Of a stretch of 64,000 nucleotides of DNA, positions 57,380-64,000 are shown piece by piece (the stretch's first letter is position 1; each line of letters opens with the position of its first letter). Position numbers and translations under genes: made by a program. Origin of the DNA: Candidatus Dormiibacterota bacterium (lineage in GTDB: Bacteria; Chloroflexota; Dormibacteria; Dormibacterales; Dormibacteraceae); contig JAMXLM010000005.1 in the NCBI GenBank assembly GCA_024280995.1, forward strand, positions 30,919 through 94,918, written 5' to 3'. The notes below the pieces were generated by a model that searched no databases, was not told where the DNA came from, and saw only the letters and a program-made list of their open reading frames with translations.

Positions 57380-59338
57380 ATGCCGGACAAGAGACTCGCT
57401 CCCTACGGGTCCTGGGCTTCGCCGATCACGCCGGAGACGCTGCTCAAGGGGACCGTCCAGATGCGCAACCAGATGATCCGCTGGGACGGGGCGGACCTCT
57501 ACTGGTCCGAGCTGCGACCGTTTGAGGGAGGCCGCATCGTCATCTGCCGCCGGGGCTCGGACGGAGCCATCGCCGACGTCACTCCCCCGGGCTTCAACGC
57601 CCGAAGCCGGGTCCACGAGTACGGCGGCGGCCATTACGCCGTGAACGACGGCACCGTCTACTTCACCAACTACGCCGACCAGCGCCTGTATCGCCAGGAT
57701 CCTGGCGGGGCGCCGCGGCCGATCACCCCGGACGGCGACATCCGACACGCGGACATGGCAATCGACACGCGGCGTGGTCGCGTGGTCGCGGTGCGCGAGG
57801 ACCACACCCATGGCGGTGAGGCGATCAACACGCTCGTCTCCGTCGACGCCGAAGGACAGCGCGAAGCAATCACGGTCGCGATCGGAAATGACTTCTACTC
57901 GTCGCCCAAGCTCAGCCACGACGGCGCGCGCATCGCATGGCAGACGTGGAATCACCCCAACATGCCGTGGGACTCGAGCGAGATCTGGATCGGCGAGCTC
58001 GACGCCGACGGCAACGTAACGTCGAAGCGCAAGATCGCCGGCGGCCCGAACGAATCCGCACTCGCGCCGGAATGGTCGCCGTTGGGAGAGCTCTACTTCA
58101 TCTCCGACGAGAGCGACTGGTGGAACCTCTACCGCTCGCGCGGAGACCACGATGAGCCCGTATGCCGCCGCTCGGCCGAGTTTGCCGCTCCGCAGTGGGT
58201 CTTCGGCCAGCGCTGGTACGCCTTCAACGGCGAGGACGAGATCGTCTGCCTGTTCGCCGACAACTCCGGCTTCAAGCTCGGCCGGCTCGACCTCAACAGC
58301 GGGCGGCTCGACCAGGTCGACCTCTTCTACACGACGCTCGCCAACGTGCAGGTGTCCGGGGGCAAGGCCGCGATGTACGCGAGCTCGGCCACGCTCTCCG
58401 AGCGCGTCCTGGTCGTCGACCTCGCGTCCGGTGGCGAGCAGGTGGTGAGGACGGCCAACTCCGCGCGCATCGAATCGGGCTACTTCAGCGTGCCGAAGCC
58501 GATCGAGTTCCCGACCGAGGGCGGCAAGACCGCGCATGCGTTCTTCTACGCCCCCCGCAACATGGAGTTCGAAGCGCCCGTCGGCGAGAAGCCGCCCCTC
58601 ATCGTCCATGTCCACGGCGGTCCCACCGGCAGCGCCGGGCCGAACTACCCCTTCGAGTTCCAGTACTGGACGAGCCGCGGGCTCGCTTTCGTGGACGTCA
58701 ACTACGGCGGCTCGGCCGGCTACGGCCGCGCGTACCGGCAGCGCCTCAAAGGCCAATGGGGTGTGGTCGACGTCGATGACTGCATCAACGCGGCGCGGTT
58801 CCTGGCGGACAAAGGCCTGGTCGATCCGGACCGCATCTCGATCACCGGTGGATCCGCGGGGGGCTTCACGGTTCTCTTGTCGCTTACCAAGCGCGATTTC
58901 TACGACGCGGGCGCCAGCCACTTCGGGATCGGCAACCTGGAGCTGTTCGACGACTCGACGCACAAGTTCGAATCGCGCTACGACGACTGGTGCATCGGGC
59001 CGTATCCCGAGCGGCGCGACCTTTATCACGACCGCTCCGCCATCAACTTCGCCGACAACCTGAATTGTCCGGTCGTCCTGTTCCAGGGACTCGAGGACAA
59101 GATCGTCCCGCCCAGCCAGGCCGAGACCTTCGTCGAGGTCTGCAAGGAGAAGAAGCTGCCCTACGCCTACCTTGCGTTCGAGGGCGAGCAGCACGGCTGG
59201 CGCAAGGACTCGACGATCAAGCGCACGCTCGAGGGCGAGCTCTACTTCCTCTCTCGGATCTTCGGCTTCGAGGCTGCAGGCGACATCGAGCCGCTGCAAA
59301 TCGAGAATTTCGAAGGGAGTGTCGGCGAGAGGATTTGA
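57380..59338 (+). CDS. S9-family (prolyl oligopeptidase-like) peptidase
   Basis: 652 residues. N-terminal beta-propeller (about 60-390) and C-terminal alpha/beta-hydrolase domain: VHGGPTGSAG, VNYGGSAGYGRAYRQRL, nucleophile in SITGGSAGGFTVLLSL, Asp in FQGLEDKIVPPSQAE and His in FEGEQHGWRKDS. No signal peptide, so cytoplasmic; acylaminoacyl- or dipeptidyl-peptidase activity is likely. The last 19 bases of the frame lie inside the antisense tRNA-Leu gene, so its C-terminus VGERI is set by the tRNA. Confidence 0.92.
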   Translation: MPDKRLAPYGSWASPITPETLLKGTVQMRNQMIRWDGADLYWSELRPFEGGRIVICRRGSDGAIADVTPPGFNARSRVHEYGGGHYAVNDGTVYFTNYADQRLYRQDPGGAPRPITPDGDIRHADMAIDTRRGRVVAVREDHTHGGEAINTLVSVDAEGQREAITVAIGNDFYSSPKLSHDGARIAWQTWNHPNMPWDSSEIWIGELDADGNVTSKRKIAGGPNESALAPEWSPLGELYFISDESDWWNLYRSRGDHDEPVCRRSAEFAAPQWVFGQRWYAFNGEDEIVCLFADNSGFKLGRLDLNSGRLDQVDLFYTTLANVQVSGGKAAMYASSATLSERVLVVDLASGGEQVVRTANSARIESGYFSVPKPIEFPTEGGKTAHAFFYAPRNMEFEAPVGEKPPLIVHVHGGPTGSAGPNYPFEFQYWTSRGLAFVDVNYGGSAGYGRAYRQRLKGQWGVVDVDDCINAARFLADKGLVDPDRISITGGSAGGFTVLLSLTKRDFYDAGASHFGIGNLELFDDSTHKFESRYDDWCIGPYPERRDLYHDRSAINFADNLNCPVVLFQGLEDKIVPPSQAETFVEVCKEKKLPYAYLAFEGEQHGWRKDSTIKRTLEGELYFLSRIFGFEAAGDIEPLQIENFEGSVGERI

Positions 59339-59402
59339 ACCTCCACGCCCTTTCGGGCACCAGCTCCTAAGGCTGGCGCGTCTGCCATTCCGCCACGCCG
59401 AC
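59320..59402 (-). tRNA. tRNA-Leu (anticodon TAG)
   Basis: Class II tRNA with acceptor GTCGGCG/CGCCGAC, anticodon stem CCAGC/GCTGG, loop CTTAGGA, and a long variable arm; T-arm GGTTCAAATCC. The 3' CCA is not encoded. It overlaps the end of the S9 peptidase gene on the other strand by 19 bases. Confidence 0.93.
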
Positions 59403-59463
59403 GCCTGATTCTGGCAACGATAGGCGGCCTGGGATGTGGCCTGTGGCCTAAAGTTCAGGATTC

Positions 59464-60414
59464 GTGGGACAGGAATCTCCCCACCCGAATGGCCAGAACG
59501 GCTCGCGGCCGAAATCGGAGCAACCAAACGGTCATCGCAACGTAGGCGGCTACCGCTTGCTTCGAGAGCTCGACACCGACAGTCTTGGCTCGATCTACGA
59601 GGCCGAGCATCCCCGCCTGCACCGGCGGGTGGCCGTGCGCACCATCGGCACCGGCGTCGCGCGGGAGGTCAGCTTCTCGCGGCGCTTCCTGCTCGAGCTC
59701 CGCTCGTACACAGCACTCGAGCACGAGGCGATCCCGAAGCTCTACGAGCTCGCCTACGACGGCGACTCGCCGTACCTGGTCACGGAGCTCGTCCCCGGCA
59801 CGACCCTCGACACGATGCTCGGTGACGGTCAGCGCTACGAGCCGCTGGGCATAGTGGAGCTGATGCGACCCATCGCCAGCGCGCTCGATTACGCGCACTC
59901 GCGGGCGACGGTCCACCGCGACGTGAAGCCGGCGAACATCCTGCTCGCGGAAGACGGACGCACGCTCCTGACGGGATTCGGCCTCGGCACCGTCGCGACC
60001 TTCAACACAGGCCCGGGGGCGAGCGGTCCGGTGGCGCCCGACTACGTCGCACCCGAGCGATTGGTCGGCCACGAGGTCGACGGCCGGGCGGACGTCTACT
60101 CGCTGGCGGCGGTCATCTTCGAGACGACCACAGGACGGCGGCCGTTCTCCTCCAAGAGCTGGATCGAGACCTTGAGCCGCCGTCTGTACGAGCCGCCGCC
60201 CAACGTGCGCGAGGTCGCGCCCGACCTCCCCGCGGCGTTCGCCGCGGTGCTGCAGCAGGCGATGGATCGGGACCCGACACGCCGGCCGGCCACGGCCGGC
60301 GAGCTGCTCGATCGCCTGGAGTCTGCGATCACGGGTCGCCGCATGAAAGTCGCTTCCAACGGCGCCACGCCGAAGAAGGGCCGCCGCGCGCTGGGGAGGC
60401 TGCTCGGCCGGTAA
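59464..60414 (+). CDS. Ser/Thr protein kinase-like protein with degenerate catalytic residues
   Basis: 316 residues, kinase fold at about 30-290, no membrane helix. HRDVKPANILL and the APE region DYVAPERLVG are present, as is DVYSLAAVIFETTTGRRPF. However, the Gly-rich loop is lost (RELDTDSLGSIYEA), the VAIK Lys is Arg (RRVAVRTIGTG) and the DFG Asp is Gly (TLLTGFGLGT). It is therefore a probable pseudokinase. GTG start 9 bases after TAAAGT (59449-59454). Confidence 0.9.
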   Translation: MGQESPHPNGQNGSRPKSEQPNGHRNVGGYRLLRELDTDSLGSIYEAEHPRLHRRVAVRTIGTGVAREVSFSRRFLLELRSYTALEHEAIPKLYELAYDGDSPYLVTELVPGTTLDTMLGDGQRYEPLGIVELMRPIASALDYAHSRATVHRDVKPANILLAEDGRTLLTGFGLGTVATFNTGPGASGPVAPDYVAPERLVGHEVDGRADVYSLAAVIFETTTGRRPFSSKSWIETLSRRLYEPPPNVREVAPDLPAAFAAVLQQAMDRDPTRRPATAGELLDRLESAITGRRMKVASNGATPKKGRRALGRLLGR

Positions 60415-60421
60415 GTAGGCT

Positions 60422-61822
60422 CTAGCCGGTGACCCGGCCGTCGAGCATCATCACCGTGTTGCAGGTGAAGAGGCGGTCGACGATGAACCCCGGATTCACG
60501 TTGTTCGGGTTCTGGCCGATGACGGCCGCGATCTGGTCCACCACCTGCTGGGCCGGCACGCTCATGCCGAAGATCGAGCCGCCCGTCGGCATGATCTGGA
60601 GCGCGCCGTCGCGGGCCGTCATAACGGCGGAACCGCTCCACGAGAACCCGCTGTAAGTGCCCTGCGCGCCGATGACCGCGCCCGAGATCGTGTTGGCGCT
60701 GATGGTCAGTCCGAGGTTCGAGACGCCGGTGGCCCCGGACTGCTGCACCGCGGTGACCAGGTCCTGCGCCGTGAAACCGCGGTGGATGGCGCCGAGCTGC
60801 TCGGTGTCCGCGCTCTTGCAGTCCTCCACCGAAGCGACCGCGACGAACGGCTCCTCGCCGTTGGTGCCCAGTCCGCTCACGCCGTCGACGTAGATCGAAT
60901 AGATGCCCGACGGCGCGTTGTTCACGACGACGACGATCGGTGACTTGCCCGTCGCGGAATACTGTTGACCGTCGGGCGCCTTGACCGTCAGCTTCATGGC
61001 GCTGCCGGGATAGCCCAGCGATGCCTTCACGAGGTTGCCCCCCGCGTAGCTGTAGGTGAACGTCTGGCGCTCGCCGTTGTGGAGCGGCGCGCCGACGTAG
61101 TCCTGCTCGGTGCCTGGCGTGGTGCCCGCCTGGACCGCGGTCGATGCGTCGAGCGCGGGGCCGAACGGGTCGTCGGGGTCGGGGGTGATGGGACCAGGCT
61201 GGCCGATCGTCCCATCGGGGGAGACGGTCACCTGCTGGCCGGCGTGCAGGGTCACCGTGCTTCCGTTGATCGACGTCAGGACGAGCGTGCCCTCGAACAG
61301 CTTCACGATCATGGTGCCGTCGGCCTTGATGTAGATCTCGAACTTGGTTCCGCGGACGCTCGCGGTCGCCGTCTTCCCGTGGACGTCGAATGAGGCGCCG
61401 GAGACGAGGTGCTGCACGTTCGTGAACGTCCGTCCGATCTGCTGCGTCAGTGAGACGTCGTGCATGCTGCCGCCGCGGGTGAAATGCGCCGAGTCGAGCC
61501 GGATCTGCGTGTTGCCGGCGAGCTGGGTAACGGTTCCGTCGGGGAGGGTGATCGACGCGCGGCCGCGTTCGTCGGTCTTGACCGAGTCGCCGGCCCCAAG
61601 GACGGTGCCGGTCGTCGCGGGGGTGAAGTCGGTCGCGTTGCGGGAGGTCGACGCCGCGGGCTGATAGACGGTCAGCGCGGCGGATGCGCTGACAGACGCC
61701 TGGGCGGCGACGTTCAGCCAGACGACGCCGGCGACTATAAGGACGATCAGCAGGCCGAAAGCGATGAGGAGGCGCCGCCCACCACGGCGCCTTGGCTGGG
61801 GTTTGGCGGCTACCGTGGCCAT
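60422..61822 (-). CDS. membrane-anchored FecR-domain protein, paralogue 1
   Basis: 466 residues from ATG 61822. N-terminal basic tail and one helix (LLIAFGLLIVLIVAGVVWLN), then an extracytoplasmic FecR-like beta domain (about 60-190: GTVLGAGDSVKTDERGRASI, VHGKTATASVRGTKFEIYI) and a second C-terminal beta domain (about 230-460). FecR proteins normally relay signals to sigma factors, none of which is adjacent here. Preceded by TATCTT at 11 bases. Similar along its length to the next gene. Confidence 0.82.
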   Translation of the reverse strand: MATVAAKPQPRRRGGRRLLIAFGLLIVLIVAGVVWLNVAAQASVSASAALTVYQPAASTSRNATDFTPATTGTVLGAGDSVKTDERGRASITLPDGTVTQLAGNTQIRLDSAHFTRGGSMHDVSLTQQIGRTFTNVQHLVSGASFDVHGKTATASVRGTKFEIYIKADGTMIVKLFEGTLVLTSINGSTVTLHAGQQVTVSPDGTIGQPGPITPDPDDPFGPALDASTAVQAGTTPGTEQDYVGAPLHNGERQTFTYSYAGGNLVKASLGYPGSAMKLTVKAPDGQQYSATGKSPIVVVVNNAPSGIYSIYVDGVSGLGTNGEEPFVAVASVEDCKSADTEQLGAIHRGFTAQDLVTAVQQSGATGVSNLGLTISANTISGAVIGAQGTYSGFSWSGSAVMTARDGALQIMPTGGSIFGMSVPAQQVVDQIAAVIGQNPNNVNPGFIVDRLFTCNTVMMLDGRVTG

Positions 61823-61877
61823 GCTGCCGGGGAAAGATAGCTCATCGGAGGCGGAATTCCGGACGCTATGAACGCGA

Positions 61878-63308
61878 TCAGCGGTGGCCTTCCACAACCA
61901 TGATGTCGTCTCCGGCCGCGGCGCACGAGTAGACCCGGTCGACGGTGAAATCCTGGGGAATCGCGCTGATGGAAACGGGCCCGAAGGAGCCCAGGTACTT
62001 CAGGACCTGGGTGGTCACGTTGACGCCGCGCACGGTCACCTGGGTGATGACCGCGCCCAGGTTGGGCGAGGCGGCGTAGAAGACCACCGTCCACGAGATC
62101 GGCGTCCCGCCGAAGTTCGAGTAGTAGTAGAGACGTGCCGACGTCGGCGAGGTGCCCTGAACCTGCAGCGTGACCCCAGACAGACCATTCGACGCGATGC
62201 TCTTCTGGATCTCTGAATTGCTCAGGGTCTGGCGCACGACGGTTCCGGTGTCGGAGCTGCCCTCCTCAGCTGCGCACGGCGCGTCGGTGGCGAACGCGAC
62301 CATGAACGCCTCCGCGGCCGAGACGCTGACCGCGCGGACGATCGCCCGCCACCGGCCTCCTGGGCCGGCGATGCGTTCGGCGACCGGCGACGTCCCGCCG
62401 GCGGCATGTACGGCGCCCGTCGGGTCGATGACCTGCAGCGTCATCGAGCCGCCGGGGTAGCACAGGGCGACGCTCACCCTCCCGCCCGGCGAGTCGTAAT
62501 CGACCTCGGCTGTCTGGCCGGTCGACATCGGGTCGCCGCTTGTCGTCTGCAGCGTCCCGGACGTCGTCCCTGGCGTGACCGCCTTGATGCAGTCGGCGAT
62601 CAGCTCGTAGGGGTCGCTGGCGTCCCGCTGAATTGGGCGCACCGTGGAGAGGTTGCCGATGGCGTCGACCTCGATCTCCTGGCCGGCGACAACCTTCGTC
62701 GTCTGCCTGCCCGTCACGGTCACCGTGCCTTCGAAGACCTTGATCAGGTTCGTGCCGTTCGGCCGGACCAGCAGCTCGAACTGAGTGCCGCGCACCTCGG
62801 CGGTGACCGAGTGGCCGCCAACCTTGAAGGTCGCGCCGCCGGCGAGGTGCTGGACGTCGACCAGCGTGCGGCCGACCTTCTGGAGAACATCGACCGTCTG
62901 CAGCTGACCGTTCTTCTGGAGCTGGACGCTGTTGATCTGCACGGTGGTCCCCGGCGACATCCTCACGTATGAGCCGTCGGGAAACTGGATGGCGGCGTGG
63001 CCCGCCGGCCTGGTCTCGACCAGGTCACCGGCGTTCAGCGACTCGCCGGGCGTCGCCGGATTCGAATCAACGGTGACGGGCTGGTTGAACAGGACCAATG
63101 TCGCCGGCGCGGTCACCGCCGCCGACGCCTGGACGACGAAAAACCAGTAGCCGCTTCCGAGGACCAGCAGGGCGACGAGAGCGACGACGCCGAGACAGCC
63201 GAGGCAGCTGCAGCCGCAGCCGCGACCCATACAGCCTCCGGTCTTTTGTGCGGCAACGGGCGGGCTCTGAGGGGTGGCGCTCGTCGCGGCAGGTGGCTCG
63301 ATCGCCAT
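61878..63308 (-). CDS. membrane-anchored FecR-domain protein, paralogue 2
   Basis: 476 residues, same layout as the neighbour: a cytoplasmic N-terminus with an unusual Cys/Gly cluster (GGCMGRGCGCSCLGCLG), one helix (VVALVALLVLGSGYWFFVV), a FecR-like domain (about 75-190: GDLVETRPAGHAAIQFPDGS, VTAEVRGTQFELLVR) and a long C-terminal beta domain. The cysteine cluster might be acylated or bind metal; that is inference. Tandem duplication with the 60422 gene is likely. Confidence 0.82.
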   Translation of the reverse strand: MAIEPPAATSATPQSPPVAAQKTGGCMGRGCGCSCLGCLGVVALVALLVLGSGYWFFVVQASAAVTAPATLVLFNQPVTVDSNPATPGESLNAGDLVETRPAGHAAIQFPDGSYVRMSPGTTVQINSVQLQKNGQLQTVDVLQKVGRTLVDVQHLAGGATFKVGGHSVTAEVRGTQFELLVRPNGTNLIKVFEGTVTVTGRQTTKVVAGQEIEVDAIGNLSTVRPIQRDASDPYELIADCIKAVTPGTTSGTLQTTSGDPMSTGQTAEVDYDSPGGRVSVALCYPGGSMTLQVIDPTGAVHAAGGTSPVAERIAGPGGRWRAIVRAVSVSAAEAFMVAFATDAPCAAEEGSSDTGTVVRQTLSNSEIQKSIASNGLSGVTLQVQGTSPTSARLYYYSNFGGTPISWTVVFYAASPNLGAVITQVTVRGVNVTTQVLKYLGSFGPVSISAIPQDFTVDRVYSCAAAGDDIMVVEGHR

Positions 63309-63326
63309 TGGAGGTGCGGCCGAAGA

Positions 63327-63923
63327 TTAGCTGGACAGCACCTGCAAGTCGACGACAAGCCGTGCCGGGTCGTTGATGACGAAGACCCGCATGCACGCCG
63401 GCCTGCTGAGCCCGAGTCCCCACTGGACGTGTCCCTCGAAGTCCTGGACCTCGCGGGCCTCCTTGAGGACTTGAAAGTCGGGATGAACCAGGTCGTTAGA
63501 GCCCGTGAACGTCGTGCCACCGGTGGCCGAGAACACGGACACGAGGACGCCTGCTGTGCCGCTCAAGGTCACGGTCTGCCCGCTCGCCCCCTGCGCGAAC
63601 ACCGGCTTTGCCTGGCGCGTGACGGTGTAGCTGGGGACGATGGCGTCGAACTGGAGGACGAAGCGGTCATAGCCCACCTGCTCGTCCGCGCGGGCGGCGG
63701 TGAAGTTCGCGACGCCCGTCTTGCCGCCCTTGAAGTCGGTACAGGCAAATTCCGGGAGGACATCACCGGGCGCGATCGGTGGCGTGATGGGGGGAGGCGA
63801 GATGCGGGGCGGTGAGGCGGGCTTCGCGGCGCTGGGATCGCTCGAGCTGTTTGCGCTCGGGGTAAAAGACGGCCCGCAACCGGTAAGGACCGCGATCAGG
63901 ACGAGGACAACCGCCAGGCGCAT
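63327..63923 (-). CDS. AMIN-like-domain lipoprotein
   Basis: 198 residues. Lipoprotein signal (LAVVLVLIAVLTGCGPS, lipobox LTGC), a Pro/Ser-rich linker (about 25-60), then a beta domain with DRFVLQFDAIVPSYTV, GTTFTGSNDLVHPDFQV and the ending ACMRVFVINDPARLVVDLQV, which matches the AMIN-like extracellular fold. ATG with TACCAT 6 bases upstream. It is transcribed towards the two FecR genes, 18 bases away, so all three may form an operon. Confidence 0.8.
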   Translation of the reverse strand: MRLAVVLVLIAVLTGCGPSFTPSANSSSDPSAAKPASPPRISPPPITPPIAPGDVLPEFACTDFKGGKTGVANFTAARADEQVGYDRFVLQFDAIVPSYTVTRQAKPVFAQGASGQTVTLSGTAGVLVSVFSATGGTTFTGSNDLVHPDFQVLKEAREVQDFEGHVQWGLGLSRPACMRVFVINDPARLVVDLQVLSS

Positions 63924-63961
63924 CGGCCAATGGTATGGTCGGAAGCCGTTCGGAGATCCGC

Positions 63962-64000
63962 GCCGAGGTGGCGGAACAGGCAGACGCGTCGGTCTCAAAA
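63962..64000 (+). tRNA. tRNA-Leu (probable anticodon CAA), 3' truncated by window edge
   Basis: Starts GCCGAGGTGGCGGAAC, typical of Leu class II tRNAs, with D-arm and anticodon loop CTCAAAA visible at the very end. Acceptor 3' strand, variable arm and CCA lie outside the window. Confidence 0.8.

Noticed and set aside
57041..59527. 828-residue open frame on the minus strand opposite the thiolase, S9 peptidase and tRNA-Leu.
   Set aside because: It is the antisense shadow of well-supported genes in high-GC DNA, with no domain, and runs through a tRNA.
59320..64000. Genomic island between two tRNA-Leu genes.
   Set aside because: No integrase, no direct repeat of a tRNA end around it, and codon use is like the rest; only the clustering of unusual proteins remains.

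Overview
The window looks like chromosome from an uncultivated, high-GC, probably soil-dwelling bacterium of the Terrabacteria (Candidatus Dormibacterota, Chloroflexota or a deep actinobacterial relative). This is an inference from two F420-type LLM oxidoreductases, a MarP-like CvpA-protease, a Zn-ribbon/COX4-like subunit in the oxidase locus, bactofilins, and many genes whose -10 box (TANNNT) lies 6-11 bases before an ATG/GTG/TTG, as in leaderless transcripts. No phage, transposase, CRISPR array or integrase was seen. Most of the window is ordinary housekeeping chromosome.

Layout. 1-3436: amino-acid operon ilvN(partial)-ilvC-leuA-pheA with translational overlaps; the LeuA lacks the regulatory domain. 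3655-7514: HTH/TPR regulator and a fused E1 alpha/beta dehydrogenase. 7584-11647 (minus): SppA protease, isocitrate-lyase-family enzyme preceded by a Cys-rich leader ORF, and a LysR regulator. 11670-16941: small membrane proteins, an F420-type oxidoreductase, DUF1684 and DUF5671 proteins, a Trm112-like protein and a MarP-like protease. 16938-20960: cytochrome c oxidase locus, ctaC-ctaD divergent from Zn-ribbon/COX4-like, ctaE and a cupredoxin lipoprotein. 20976-26224: two peptidyl-prolyl isomerases, a PRC-barrel protein, an MFS transporter and an orphan molybdopterin dehydrogenase subunit. 26268-26657: tRNA-Val, tRNA-Glu and tRNA-Gly.

26707-31081: small unknowns, a PIG-L deacetylase, two bactofilins, a TfoX-like and a secreted protein. 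31201-37898: ABC exporter plus NarL-type two-component system, then a cyclase/AAA/TPR regulator. 37906-41142: lipoprotein, membrane protein, GH3 enzyme, and tRNA-Gly(GCC) followed by a tandem repeat. 41212-47201 (mostly minus): OmpR-type two-component system with a membrane partner, SDR, GDPD, and a MacB-type ABC pair. 47416-51050: LysE exporter, thioesterase, PhzF, and a probable selenoprotein read through an in-frame TGA and overlapping an MBL-fold protein. 51034-55561: MarR/LUD pair, MsrB, two putative F420-linked proteins, the ArsR-VOC-SRPBCC operon and dodecin. 55607-59338: nicotinamidase, thiolase and S9 peptidase. 59320-64000: tRNA-Leu(TAG), a pseudokinase-like protein, two FecR-domain paralogues, an AMIN-like lipoprotein and the start of tRNA-Leu(CAA).

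The most notable signals are the TGA-containing selenoprotein with a SECIS-like hairpin (49418-50260), the leaderless Cys-rich ORF whose stop codon overlaps the isocitrate lyase ribosome binding site (10530-10628), the tRNA-adjacent tandem repeat with compensatory hairpin changes (40331-40533), the Ser/Thr kinase lacking key catalytic residues, and the widespread leaderless promoter layout.
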